This document shows, one piece after another, positions 7,745 through 13,258 of a stretch of 20,072 nucleotides of DNA. Under the pieces are notes generated by a model. It was given only the letters and a program-made list of their open reading frames with translations. It searched no databases and was not told the DNA's origin. Source of the stretch: a virus; the IMG/VR virus record IMGVR_UViG_3300042367_000097, positions 1 through 20,072 of that record. The stretch is one strand, 5' to 3'. Each line of letters begins with the position of its first letter. Position 1 is the stretch's first letter. A program made the position numbers and the translations under genes.

Positions 7745-9066
7745 CCACCTACTGGGAAAGTGGACAGAATCATATTGTCCATAAGAATATTTCTTTCTTC
7801 AGGAGTCATAGGACGGCCTTCTTTCTTTTCAAATTCAGACTGTTCTCTCTGGAGAAGACCTGTGTACATATTGCCAAAATTTTCAGGGGCATCATAAACG
7901 CCAAGCATTTCAGGAACATACCCTGTAAAAAAGTTTGCCGCAATTCTTGGAATAGCCGCACCAGAAGCAACATAAGGTCTAATTGCGGAGTCACTACCAA
8001 GTACGCTTCTAAGCAGAGAAGGTCTAGAAAGAGTAGAAACAGGGTCTGCTCTTTCTGCCGCCATCAGAGCCTGTTCGTCTCTAAATCTTTGGGGCATATT
8101 GTAAACTTTAGTTCCAACATCTAGAGCAGTAAGCGGTCTTTGAATCCAAGGATTAGAAAGAACATTTCCAGTCCAACGAAGAGCCTTTTGTGCAAAATTA
8201 AGTTCCTTACCAGCGGCGGCGGCTTCAGCGGCGGCTTTAGCGGCCTGTGCTTTAGTCAACTTGGGAGGAATGTTAGCCTTCCCAGCCTTAACATCAGAAG
8301 CCTTAACAGTGATGTTAGTTCTGGTTGCACCTTTTCCTCGTGTATCAACGCCAGTAACTCTTACATCCTTAACACCCTCAACAGCCTTTCCGTAACCAGA
8401 ACCAGCATATCTAGTCATTTGCTTTTTAGCCAAATCTTTAGCCAACTTTTTCTTTTCAGCATTGGTCATATCTGAAATAGCCTGACTTCTAACTTCAGGA
8501 GTTCCAGCAACTGCTGGCTTTGCTGGCGAAACTTCGTGCGTAAGATATCCAGTATTGTCACTGTATTCTCTAACAGCCGCTACAGCCGCTCGACCCGCTG
8601 TAGCGGCTCTAACAACACGAGAGGTAGGAGCACTAGCACCACGAACTTGGCTTAGTGTAGATTTAGCACCAGATTCATAAGGAACTAAGGCACGATTTCC
8701 ACTCTTAAGAAGTCTTGTCTTTTGAGCAGGAGACTTAGGCTGGTTTGTGATTTTAACACCGCTTTTTGCAAACGGCTGACCAGTCTGAACCTGCTTAATC
8801 AGTTTAAGTTCAGCATCAGCGGCCTTTCTAACAGCAACAAGATTTTGATAATATGTGCTTCTAGCCTTTCCGTGGATATACTTAGCCGCACCAAGGGCTG
8901 TAGCACCAGCCGCCATTTCAGGGAAATAACCTTCGTCCTTGGCTTCGACTGCCTGTGTCAAAAGACTAGGCGTACCCTTTTGAGCACGAGCGGCTTCCAT
9001 ATTTCTAAGTCTTCCTTCTGCTCCCTTGAAAAGGTCAGCAACATCTGGGGGTAAATCGTTTTCCAT
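7741..9066 (-). CDS. Unknown large protein before TerL (441 aa), Ala/Lys-rich
   Basis: The ATG at 9066 overlaps the HNH stop and the TGA overlaps the TerL start, so the gene is tightly coupled. Residues 1-110 are helical and charged (GAEGRLRNMEAARAQKG). A long basic, A/G/S/T-rich low-complexity middle follows, with Ala-rich helices (KAQAAKAAAEAAAAGKE). The C-terminal ~100 residues look more ordered (IAANFFTGYVPEMLGVYD, EEGRPMTPEERNILMDNM). No known domain is recognised. An internal virion protein or a packaging accessory are possible. A 12-bp perfect inverted repeat sits inside it at 8575-8608. Confidence 0.75.
   Translation of the reverse strand: MENDLPPDVADLFKGAEGRLRNMEAARAQKGTPSLLTQAVEAKDEGYFPEMAAGATALGAAKYIHGKARSTYYQNLVAVRKAADAELKLIKQVQTGQPFAKSGVKITNQPKSPAQKTRLLKSGNRALVPYESGAKSTLSQVRGASAPTSRVVRAATAGRAAVAAVREYSDNTGYLTHEVSPAKPAVAGTPEVRSQAISDMTNAEKKKLAKDLAKKQMTRYAGSGYGKAVEGVKDVRVTGVDTRGKGATRTNITVKASDVKAGKANIPPKLTKAQAAKAAAEAAAAGKELNFAQKALRWTGNVLSNPWIQRPLTALDVGTKVYNMPQRFRDEQALMAAERADPVSTLSRPSLLRSVLGSDSAIRPYVASGAAIPRIAANFFTGYVPEMLGVYDAPENFGNMYTGLLQREQSEFEKKEGRPMTPEERNILMDNMILSTFPVGG
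8575..8608. repeat. 12-bp perfect inverted repeat inside the 441-aa gene
   Basis: AGCCGCTACAGC (8575-8586) and GCTGTAGCGGCT (8597-8608) are exact reverse complements around a 10-nt loop. The encoded residues are Ala/Arg/Gly-rich (RAATAGRAAVAAV), so low-complexity coding explains part of the composition but not the exact symmetry. Confidence 0.75.
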
Positions 9067-9440
9067 TATTTTCTAAGTCCTGTTCTATAGGCGTGTAAAA
9101 GGTTTTCGCTAGGAGTGCAAGGTTCTAAATTAGAAATAGAATTATTTTCCTTGTTACCATCTTTGTGGTTAATCTGTAACTCCGAGTGAGAATGTTCGTT
9201 CCAAAAAATGATTCCAAATGTAATAGCCACAAGTTTGTGAGCATTTATGTTATGCCTAAACCCATCGTTGTACAACTTGTACTGTAAGTAGCCACCAGCC
9301 ACTTTGAATGGTGCTATAATCTTTTCTTTCAGTTTTCTACCATCGCTAGTAGTCTTTGGCAAAGCCTTAAGCCGTCCTAGGCTTGAAACTTCGTACAAGC
9401 CTTTGAACTGCTCAATTGGGACTGGTTTCCATTCTTCCAT
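9066..9440 (-). CDS. HNH homing-type endonuclease (NUMOD4 + HNH)
   Basis: This 124-aa protein is a complete free-standing HNH endonuclease. Residues 1 to ~45 match the NUMOD4 DNA-binding motif (EEWKPVP, FKGLYEVSSLGRLKAL). Residues 67-106 match the HNH_3 nuclease: AHKLVAITFG, then INHKDGNKENNSISNLE with H92 as the likely general base. Such genes are mobile and usually dispensable. The start is fixed by the NUMOD4 motif beginning at residue 2. Its ATG lies only 4 nt after the tRNA-Thr CCA end, with no SD. It has inserted between the 257-aa and 441-aa genes of the capsid operon. Confidence 0.93.
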   Translation of the reverse strand: MEEWKPVPIEQFKGLYEVSSLGRLKALPKTTSDGRKLKEKIIAPFKVAGGYLQYKLYNDGFRHNINAHKLVAITFGIIFWNEHSHSELQINHKDGNKENNSISNLEPCTPSENLLHAYRTGLRK

Positions 9441-9444
9441 AAAG

Positions 9445-9519
9445 TGGAGCCGCAGGACGGACTTGAACCGACAACCTACAGTTTACAAAACTGTTGCACA
9501 ACCATTGTGCTACTGTGGC
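9445..9519 (-). tRNA. tRNA-Thr(UGU), CCA encoded
   Basis: The minus strand folds as a 75-nt cloverleaf. The acceptor is GCCACAG/CTGCGGC with one A-C mismatch, the D-arm is GCAC/GTGC with GG in the loop, and the anticodon stem ACAGT/ACTGT carries loop TTTGTAA (anticodon TGT, reading ACA). The T-arm GTCGG/CCGTC has loop TTCAAGT and one T-T mismatch. Discriminator T is followed by an encoded CCA. The 5' end is 1 nt after the stop of the upstream gene and the 3' end is 4 nt before the HNH start, so it must be cut out of the capsid-operon mRNA. The two mismatches leave some doubt about how well it charges. Confidence 0.9.
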
Positions 9520-9520
9520 G

Positions 9521-10294
9521 TTATTTGATAAACCCATCATCTCCAAAAAGTTGAACCGATGGGTCTTCTAAGTAAGATTCAGCAGGATTGCCTTGTTGTA
9601 TTGCATCCCTTTCGTATTGAAGATACTCCTTGCTTCCAGTTTCTGCGGCTTTTTTGTACATTTCCATAATTTCTTTCATTGATTGCAAAGCAGGTGGAGG
9701 AGCGGCTTTAAACATATCAGTAAAGTCTCCAGTTAAATTATTATAGACCTTCATACCAGCGGCTTGTTGTTCAGGTGTTGAATTCCAAAAATCAGAAAGC
9801 GTACCCATCGCCCCAATGTTTTTTTCCTTAAAAGATTTCAAGAACTTGTCAATTCCTGTTCTGTCTTTAACCCCATAGGTTTTAACCATATCCATTGCTT
9901 CTTCCAAATCTTTAAATACTTGTTTTCCAAATGTTGGAACGCTCCAAGTGCCATCATCGTTTTGAATAGGATTAAACAATTCCTGCATTCGTTTTGCGTC
10001 CGCTTCACTTTCTCCACTGCCATTCTGGGTAAACGCTGGTACATAATCTTGTACAACAGAATCCCTCATTTTAAGCGGAATAAGCGGCACACCTTGATAA
10101 GAAAGGTTAAGGAAGCCTGTCTTTGGGTCAAAAGAATCAATCGTATGCCCCTGTGGAGTCTTTTGTCCTGCCTTAAGCCACCTTCCCCCCAACGAGTACA
10201 TCTGGTTGCCTCCTGAGCCAATCAGGCCACCCCAAGACGGAGGCATAGGCACTCCGTGTCTGGTAAGAAGGTCAGTATAATCTTTGTCGTTCAT
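9521..10294 (-). CDS. Unknown protein (257 aa) upstream of the tRNA
   Basis: I place the start at ATG 10294, where ATGA overlaps the stop of a 34-aa gene; a TTG at 10342 in the same frame would add 16 residues but lacks support. The product starts MNDKDYTDLLTRHGVPMPP. Residues ~15-75 are Gly-rich (SWGGLIGSGGNQMYSLGG) with beta-like strands, and the C-terminal half is helical and acidic, ending EDPSVQLFGDDGFIK. No catalytic motif is recognised. Place at the head of the packaging operon hints at a virion or packaging accessory. Confidence 0.7.
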   Translation of the reverse strand: MNDKDYTDLLTRHGVPMPPSWGGLIGSGGNQMYSLGGRWLKAGQKTPQGHTIDSFDPKTGFLNLSYQGVPLIPLKMRDSVVQDYVPAFTQNGSGESEADAKRMQELFNPIQNDDGTWSVPTFGKQVFKDLEEAMDMVKTYGVKDRTGIDKFLKSFKEKNIGAMGTLSDFWNSTPEQQAAGMKVYNNLTGDFTDMFKAAPPPALQSMKEIMEMYKKAAETGSKEYLQYERDAIQQGNPAESYLEDPSVQLFGDDGFIK

Positions 10295-10395
10295 CGCTTT
10301 GTATTGTTCGACCCGAAGGGTCGAACCGCTTTTGTCAACCAAATGAAGTCTAGAGGGTCGTATTCGTCCTCTTCCTCTTCATCTGGCTCTGACAT
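10291..10395 (-). CDS. Small acidic protein (34 aa)
   Basis: ATG at 10395 overlaps the stop of the 45-aa gene (TAATG) and its own TGA overlaps the next ATG (ATGA). An AAGGG stretch about 9 nt upstream could act as a weak SD. The product starts MSEPDEEEEDEYDPLDFIW and ends in a basic tail (KAVRPFGSNNTKR). Overlap at both ends is the main evidence that it is translated. Function unknown. Confidence 0.6.
   Translation of the reverse strand: MSEPDEEEEDEYDPLDFIWLTKAVRPFGSNNTKR
10306..10326. repeat. 9-bp perfect stem-loop just before the 257-aa gene start
   Basis: GTTCGACCC (10306-10314) and GGGTCGAAC (10318-10326) are exact reverse complements with a 3-nt loop; on the minus-strand RNA the loop reads UUC. 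It ends 11 nt before the ATG at 10294 and lies within the 34-aa gene. No T-run follows it. A related bulged hairpin (TCGACC...GGTCGA) occurs near 10436-10456. Confidence 0.7.
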
Positions 10396-10532
10396 TAGCA
10401 CTTACCCTTGGGTTTGTTTTCCTTTTTTTCGTTTTTCGACCCATTTTCGTGGTCGAGAGGCTTGAACTTAGGGATTCCTAGAGACTTTTCTAGGTTCTTA
10501 TACTCGTTTGCAGTCTTTGAGGGCTTTTTCAT
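10395..10532 (-). CDS. Small basic protein (45 aa)
   Basis: The frame opens with ATG at 10532 inside the end of the 167-aa gene (35-nt overlap) and its TAA overlaps the next ATG. The product starts MKKPSKTANEYKNLEKSL, has a short folded-looking segment (GIPKFKPLDHENG), then a Lys/Glu/Asn tail ending PKGKC. No SD is present, so coupled translation is likely. Function unknown; codon pattern and tight overlaps make it credible. Confidence 0.6.
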   Translation of the reverse strand: MKKPSKTANEYKNLEKSLGIPKFKPLDHENGSKNEKKENKPKGKC

Positions 10533-11001
10533 AGGATTTGTAAGGGGGTTTTCTGACACAGTGTCTCAAATTCTTAGAATCAACAACCACATACGAATGC
10601 ATCGAGTAGTTGGCGTTGTCCTTGCAGTTTACATTACATTTGTAGCCGATATCGTGTTCGACCATAATGATACGCTTGTTTTTATACTTATTCCTAACAA
10701 CCTTTCCAACCCACATCGTATTGTTGACAGTATTGTTAAAATCATCCTTGGACATCACCTCTAGGTCAACAGGAACGCTAGTTTCCTTGTTCCATTCGTC
10801 TTTGACCTTCAAATATGTACGAAGATAGTAAATTCCGACATCAGTCCAGTAGATGGCTCGCAGATGTTCGGGCTTTTTCGAGTCTTCCCTGTACCAGAGT
10901 ACGCCAAGGTCGTGTTTATCAGCCAAGTTCTTACGGATGATTTTGAATTCAGCCCTAGGAAGGCCAATTTCCTTAGATAGGTCGCTCTCCTTGATGTCCA
11001 T
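10498..11001 (-). CDS. Unknown protein (167 aa), first gene of the capsid operon
   Basis: I place the start at ATG 11001 (MDIKESDLSKEIG); a TTG at 11016 in frame would add five residues. The first ~30 residues (ESDLSKEIGLPRAEFKIIRK) look like a helix-turn-helix, followed by a region that could be a wing (LGVLWYRED). The C-terminal half has scattered cysteines and histidines (GYKCNVNCKDN, KNLRHCVRKPPYKSYEKA). It might be a DNA-binding regulator or small packaging protein; neither is established. It is the first gene after the repeat-rich intergenic region, so its promoter should lie at 11010-11250. Confidence 0.7.
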   Translation of the reverse strand: MDIKESDLSKEIGLPRAEFKIIRKNLADKHDLGVLWYREDSKKPEHLRAIYWTDVGIYYLRTYLKVKDEWNKETSVPVDLEVMSKDDFNNTVNNTMWVGKVVRNKYKNKRIIMVEHDIGYKCNVNCKDNANYSMHSYVVVDSKNLRHCVRKPPYKSYEKALKDCKRV

Positions 11002-11049
11002 ACGCCCACTTTTCAAATGAAAACCAATATGTCAACCTTGTTATCTATA

Positions 11050-11145
11050 ACCTATTCTATCCCCTATTCTATCTGTAGGAAATCCATAGCACCCCCCTCG
11101 GGAAATACATTACACCCCCCTAGGAAATAGATTTCCCCCTACCCA
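11050..11145 (-). repeat. Origin-like repeat module, intergenic copy
   Basis: On the plus strand, GGAAA begins at 11078, 11101 and 11123, with C-runs between (11092-11097, 11115-11120, 11135-11139); the period is 22-23 bp. Next to them are two exact 12-bp-period copies of CCTATTCTATC (11050-11073). Read on the minus strand the order is TTTCCTAGGG, TTTCCCG, TTTCCTACAGATAGAA, then GATAGAATAGG twice. The same order occurs inside the initiator-like gene at 19683-19767. It may bind the phage initiator, as a second origin or as an operator for the capsid operon. Confidence 0.7.
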
Positions 11146-11274
11146 TAACATTAAAATAACACTTTCCGCTTGACACATAGTACCATAAACCCCCCTAATA
11201 ACCCCCAACACAGACTTAATATAGTGGCTTTTACACATAAATTGTGTGTGTGTAAATGCGTAAGGATTCAAGGG

Positions 11275-11332
11275 AAAAAGAGGCGGTGAGACCCCCGCCC
11301 CCCACTTGCGTGAGGAGCGAGAGCGTCACCGC
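11275..11332 (-). terminator. Intrinsic terminator at the end of the accessory operon
   Basis: On the minus strand, GGCGG (11299-11295) and CCGCC (11286-11282) can pair around an 8-nt loop and are followed at once by TCTTTTT (11281-11275). An outer pairing GCGGTGA/TCACCGC (11332-11326 with 11289-11283) is an alternative larger stem. It lies 33 nt after the last small reading frame of this operon. Confidence 0.65.
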
Positions 11333-11364
11333 TTGTTACATACAATGCCGTGCGTGTGTACGGA

Positions 11365-11427
11365 TTACTTACCGCTGATAATGCGGCAGCAAGTCACGAG
11401 CACGAGGAGCGTGACAACTGCGACCAT
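11365..11427 (-). CDS. Possible 20-aa hydrophobic micropeptide
   Basis: ATG at 11427 overlaps the stop of the 61-aa gene (TAATG). The frame reads MVAVVTLLVLVTCCRIISGK, a single membrane-spanning segment with two cysteines and a basic end. It is the last possible gene before the terminator. Length gives no statistical support; the overlap and the clean hydrophobic segment are the only evidence. Confidence 0.35.
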   Translation of the reverse strand: MVAVVTLLVLVTCCRIISGK

Positions 11428-11612
11428 TACTTGGCGAGTTCCGTAATGCGTTCCCAGATACGCTTCCGCTTCTGCGTGCAGGCGTTGTACTTGTGGAACA
11501 GGTCGAAGAGCATCCGCACTTTGTCGGTGCGGCGATGCTCGCGGCGTTCACGAGCCTTGATGTGAGGAGCGAAGGCGAAGACCCGCTTGCACTTACCGAA
11601 GGGCTTGCTCAC
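11427..11612 (-). CDS. Small very basic protein (61 aa)
   Basis: GTG at 11612 overlaps the stop of the 139-aa gene (GTGA) and is preceded by a clear AGGGAGG SD about 7 nt upstream, one of the few good SD sites in the window. The product is rich in K and R (KARERREHRRTDKVR, KRKRIWERITELAK) with two cysteines. It could bind nucleic acid. No family is recognised. Confidence 0.65.
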   Translation of the reverse strand: MSKPFGKCKRVFAFAPHIKARERREHRRTDKVRMLFDLFHKYNACTQKRKRIWERITELAK

Positions 11613-12028
11613 TTGCTACCTCCCTTCTTTTCCTCGGCCTTGCACTTGATGCCAAGCGACTCCATCAGCGTGGCGATGTTCTTGAGCCGCTTCTTATGCT
11701 GGCTGAACACCGCATTGATGTCGCTCGTCTTCACCTTGCACTTGAGCAAGGGAGTGGTCGCAACATAGACGGACGCACGAGCCGAAGTTTTCGCATCCGA
11801 CTTGAGCACGGCCTTCTTGATGTCCTTCACACCGCTGACCGCTTCGGTCACCAACTTCTCACCGACCATCAGCCATTGCACGAGCGAGCCGATGTCCTTC
11901 GGCTTCACGGCCTTCGCGGCTTCTTCAGCGGCGATGACCTTGCTCACGATGGTGTTGATGGTTTCGGTCTTCACACCTTCGAGGTGAACGACCTTCTTCT
12001 GACGCACCGACTTCTTTTTCTTCGCCAT
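11609..12028 (-). CDS. Lysine-rich basic protein (139 aa)
   Basis: ATG at 12028 opens the first gene downstream of promoter-like element A. The product starts MAKKKKSVRQKKVVHLEG and ends CKAEEKKGGSK, with a central helical region (TINTIVSKVIAAEEAAKAV) and a predicted helix near residues 105-125. The strongly basic ends suggest DNA or RNA binding. It could be a nucleoid-like or accessory protein. It is co-transcribed with the 61-aa gene. I do not recognise the family. Confidence 0.72.
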   Translation of the reverse strand: MAKKKKSVRQKKVVHLEGVKTETINTIVSKVIAAEEAAKAVKPKDIGSLVQWLMVGEKLVTEAVSGVKDIKKAVLKSDAKTSARASVYVATTPLLKCKVKTSDINAVFSQHKKRLKNIATLMESLGIKCKAEEKKGGSK

Positions 12029-12162
12029 AGGCGTTGATGTCTCGGAGTGTAATCGCTTCGCACTTCGCTCGCACGATGTTGGGTTGGCTTGCTGATACGA
12101 TGATGGCGATGAGCGACACGCTCACACTTGGATAGACCACCAGCAACTACACTTCCTTCGAC

Positions 12163-12200
12163 ACATCTATTCTGTCGAGACACTTGGTGTCCGTAAATTT
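12163..12200 (-). promoter_or_regulatory. Bipartite promoter-like element A
   Basis: The minus strand reads AAATTTACGGAC, 17 variable bases, then AATAGATGT. The identical two boxes with the same 17-bp gap occur at 17556-17593. Spacing from ACGGAC to AATAGA equals that of a -35/-10 pair, but neither box is a consensus sigma-70 hexamer. It lies ~130 bp before the 139-aa gene. Confidence 0.65.
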
Positions 12201-12203
12201 GGA

Positions 12204-12231
12204 GCGGCTGGCCTGTTGCCAAGCCAACCGC
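12204..12231 (-). other. 12-bp RNA hairpin with GCAA tetraloop
   Basis: On minus-strand RNA, GCGGUUGGCUUG pairs with CAGGCCAGCCGC (10 Watson-Crick pairs and two U-G) around a GCAA loop. It ends just before element A. It may terminate or stabilise the transcript arriving from the right; no T-run follows. Confidence 0.6.
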
Positions 12232-12253
12232 TTATCAGGTCTTGCTCGCTGAA

Positions 12254-12287
12254 ACCTTGTGCGAACGAATGACCTTTTCTATGATTT
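12254..12287 (-). promoter_or_regulatory. Shared upstream block A
   Basis: The minus strand carries AAATCATAGAAAAGGTCA, 5 bases, then CGCACAAGGT, matching the block at 17652-17679 apart from the inserted bases and two substitutions. It lies 53 bp upstream of element A. It may be an activator site or an alternative promoter. Confidence 0.5.
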
Positions 12288-12290
12288 CGA

Positions 12291-12344
12291 TTACTTGCGT
12301 AATATCTTAAACATAGCGACCAACCAGATACCTACTGCTACCAC
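12291..12344 (-). CDS. Possible 17-aa membrane micropeptide
   Basis: GTG at 12344, 1 nt after the stop of the 151-aa gene, opens MVAVGIWLVAMFKILRK: a hydrophobic segment with a basic end. The start resembles that of the 20-aa frame at 11427 (MVAV). No SD. Evidence is weak and rests on position and composition only. Confidence 0.25.
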   Translation of the reverse strand: MVAVGIWLVAMFKILRK

Positions 12345-12345
12345 T

Positions 12346-12801
12346 TCAGGTAGGCTCGGCATCAGGCTTGGTCTCCCGAACGAAGAGAGGCTTACGCACC
12401 TTCAGCCTCTCGATTGTATCTTTGATGTCTCGCATATTCTTGGTGATGAACACCCTGTGATAGTATGCGTCCCACTTGGTGCGTGAGAGATGCGTCACAT
12501 TGGTGGTCAGACCCCAATAGGTCACGACATCGTTCAACTGAATGCGATACGCTGTGTCACCCTCCCAGATAGACGGAGATGTATGATGGAGGTCGATAAG
12601 AGCGATGCGTCTAGCACACTCAATCAACTTCTCATCGGTCATCTCGCCAGTCAGGTCGTGCTGTAACAACATCTGATACCAGATGAAGACTTCAGCACGA
12701 GGATGCCAGTACAGTTGCGGCTTATCGTCACCATCTCGCTTGGTCGAATACTCGATGAGCGAGCGGTCAATGCTGTCGGGGAACTTGAAGTTAAGGCTCA
12801 T
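12346..12801 (-). CDS. Unknown protein (151 aa)
   Basis: ATG at 12801 follows the preceding stop by 3 nt. The product starts MSLNFKFPDSIDRSL and is rich in aromatic residues and histidine (LYWHPRAEVFIWYQMLLQH, IDLHHTSPSIWEGD). The C-terminus is charged (IERLKVRKPLFVRETK). No catalytic motif that I recognise. It is the last sizeable gene before promoter region A and is probably co-transcribed with the DUF932 gene. Confidence 0.7.
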   Translation of the reverse strand: MSLNFKFPDSIDRSLIEYSTKRDGDDKPQLYWHPRAEVFIWYQMLLQHDLTGEMTDEKLIECARRIALIDLHHTSPSIWEGDTAYRIQLNDVVTYWGLTTNVTHLSRTKWDAYYHRVFITKNMRDIKDTIERLKVRKPLFVRETKPDAEPT

Positions 12802-12804
12802 AGG

Positions 12805-13212
12805 TTACCACCAGCAGGAGTACATAATCTCGTAACCCTCATCGATGAGTTTGAGTGCTCGCTCGATGAAGTAGTGGTCGTTCTCTATGTCCTCTGGTCT
12901 TGTTTCACCCCAGAAGAAGCCTTCGCCACGGACAGCGTAGGCGTTGCCGTTATCTTTCAGGTGTTGGCGAAGAGACAGCAAGTCATCACGCACAATAGGC
13001 ATAGTCACGAGGTTGAACACCTCCGTGCCACCCTTGCGGTGATACAGGTCTTCCATCCAAGCGTTAAGGTCAGCGTGCTTACGCCAGTTGGCGATAGCGA
13101 CACGGCCTTGCTCAAGGATTTCCATCTCTTCGTCCGTCAGTTCTCGCTCCGTGATGAGAGTGAGGTGTGCGACCTGCGGGGTCACAGCGAATGCGGTCTG
13201 GTCGAGTCCCAT
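12805..13212 (-). CDS. Conserved phage protein, 'MGLDQ...WRKH...WW' type (135 aa)
   Basis: The product begins GLDQTAFAV, has WRKHADLNAWMEDLY at residues 43-57, GFFWGETRPED near 98-108, and ends YSCWW. This pattern is a small family seen in many phages (N-terminal GLDQ/GLDN, central W-R-K-H, C-terminal aromatic W-W), where it is often mislabelled as a kinase. Its biochemical role is unknown to me. It lies downstream of the DUF932 gene across a hairpin-bearing gap, a typical accessory-gene neighbourhood. Confidence 0.75.
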   Translation of the reverse strand: MGLDQTAFAVTPQVAHLTLITERELTDEEMEILEQGRVAIANWRKHADLNAWMEDLYHRKGGTEVFNLVTMPIVRDDLLSLRQHLKDNGNAYAVRGEGFFWGETRPEDIENDHYFIERALKLIDEGYEIMYSCWW

Positions 13213-13222
13213 AGTGATAAGC

Positions 13223-13252
13223 GGGACGCACCACCTTGCGATGATGCGTCCC
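13223..13252 (-). other. 13-bp RNA hairpin with GCAA tetraloop
   Basis: In the gap after the DUF932 gene, minus-strand RNA forms a 13-bp stem starting GGGACGCA and ending UGCGUCCC, with two U-G pairs and a GCAA loop closed by C-G. There is no T-run, so RNA processing, mRNA stabilisation or partial attenuation is more likely than simple termination. Confidence 0.65.
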
Positions 13253-13258
13253 TGTGTA

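Larger units (their letters stand above)
11017..11364. other. Noncoding regulatory region between two minus-strand operons
   Basis: No convincing gene lies here. Reading leftward it holds a terminator (11275-11332), an 8-bp inverted repeat TTTACACA/TGTGTAAA (11230-11237 and 11249-11256), C-runs at 11190-11195, three GGAAA/C-run repeats and two 12-bp tandem repeats (11050-11145), and a small dyad GTTATCTATAAC (11040-11051). A TTGACA (minus strand, 11035-11030) is the best -35 seen, with only a weak -10 (AAAAGT) 17 bp on. Confidence 0.7.
12029..12290. other. Noncoding leader and promoter region A
   Basis: About 260 bp without a supported gene. It contains, in transcription order on the minus strand, the shared upstream block (12287-12254), a 12-bp hairpin (12204-12231), bipartite element A (12200-12163) and a ~130-nt leader with a perfect TGAGCG/CGCTCA hairpin (12110-12124). 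Open frames here overlap the 139-aa gene out of frame and have no start signal. Confidence 0.65.

Noticed and set aside
10295-10342. TTG start extending the 257-aa protein
   Set aside because: The ATG at 10294 overlaps the stop of the 34-aa gene in the operon's usual style; the extension runs through the hairpin and lacks an SD.
10408-10764. Plus-strand open frame rich in Phe and Ser
   Set aside because: Antisense to the 45-aa and 167-aa genes; composition is that of reverse-complemented Lys/Glu codons.
11050-11145. CRISPR array
   Set aside because: Only three degenerate 22-23 bp units with no spacer-like unique sequence between exact repeats; iterons fit better.
11971-12222. Minus-strand open frame across promoter region A
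   Set aside because: It overlaps element A, the leader hairpins and the 139-aa gene out of frame; its composition (R, H and S rich) is not protein-like.
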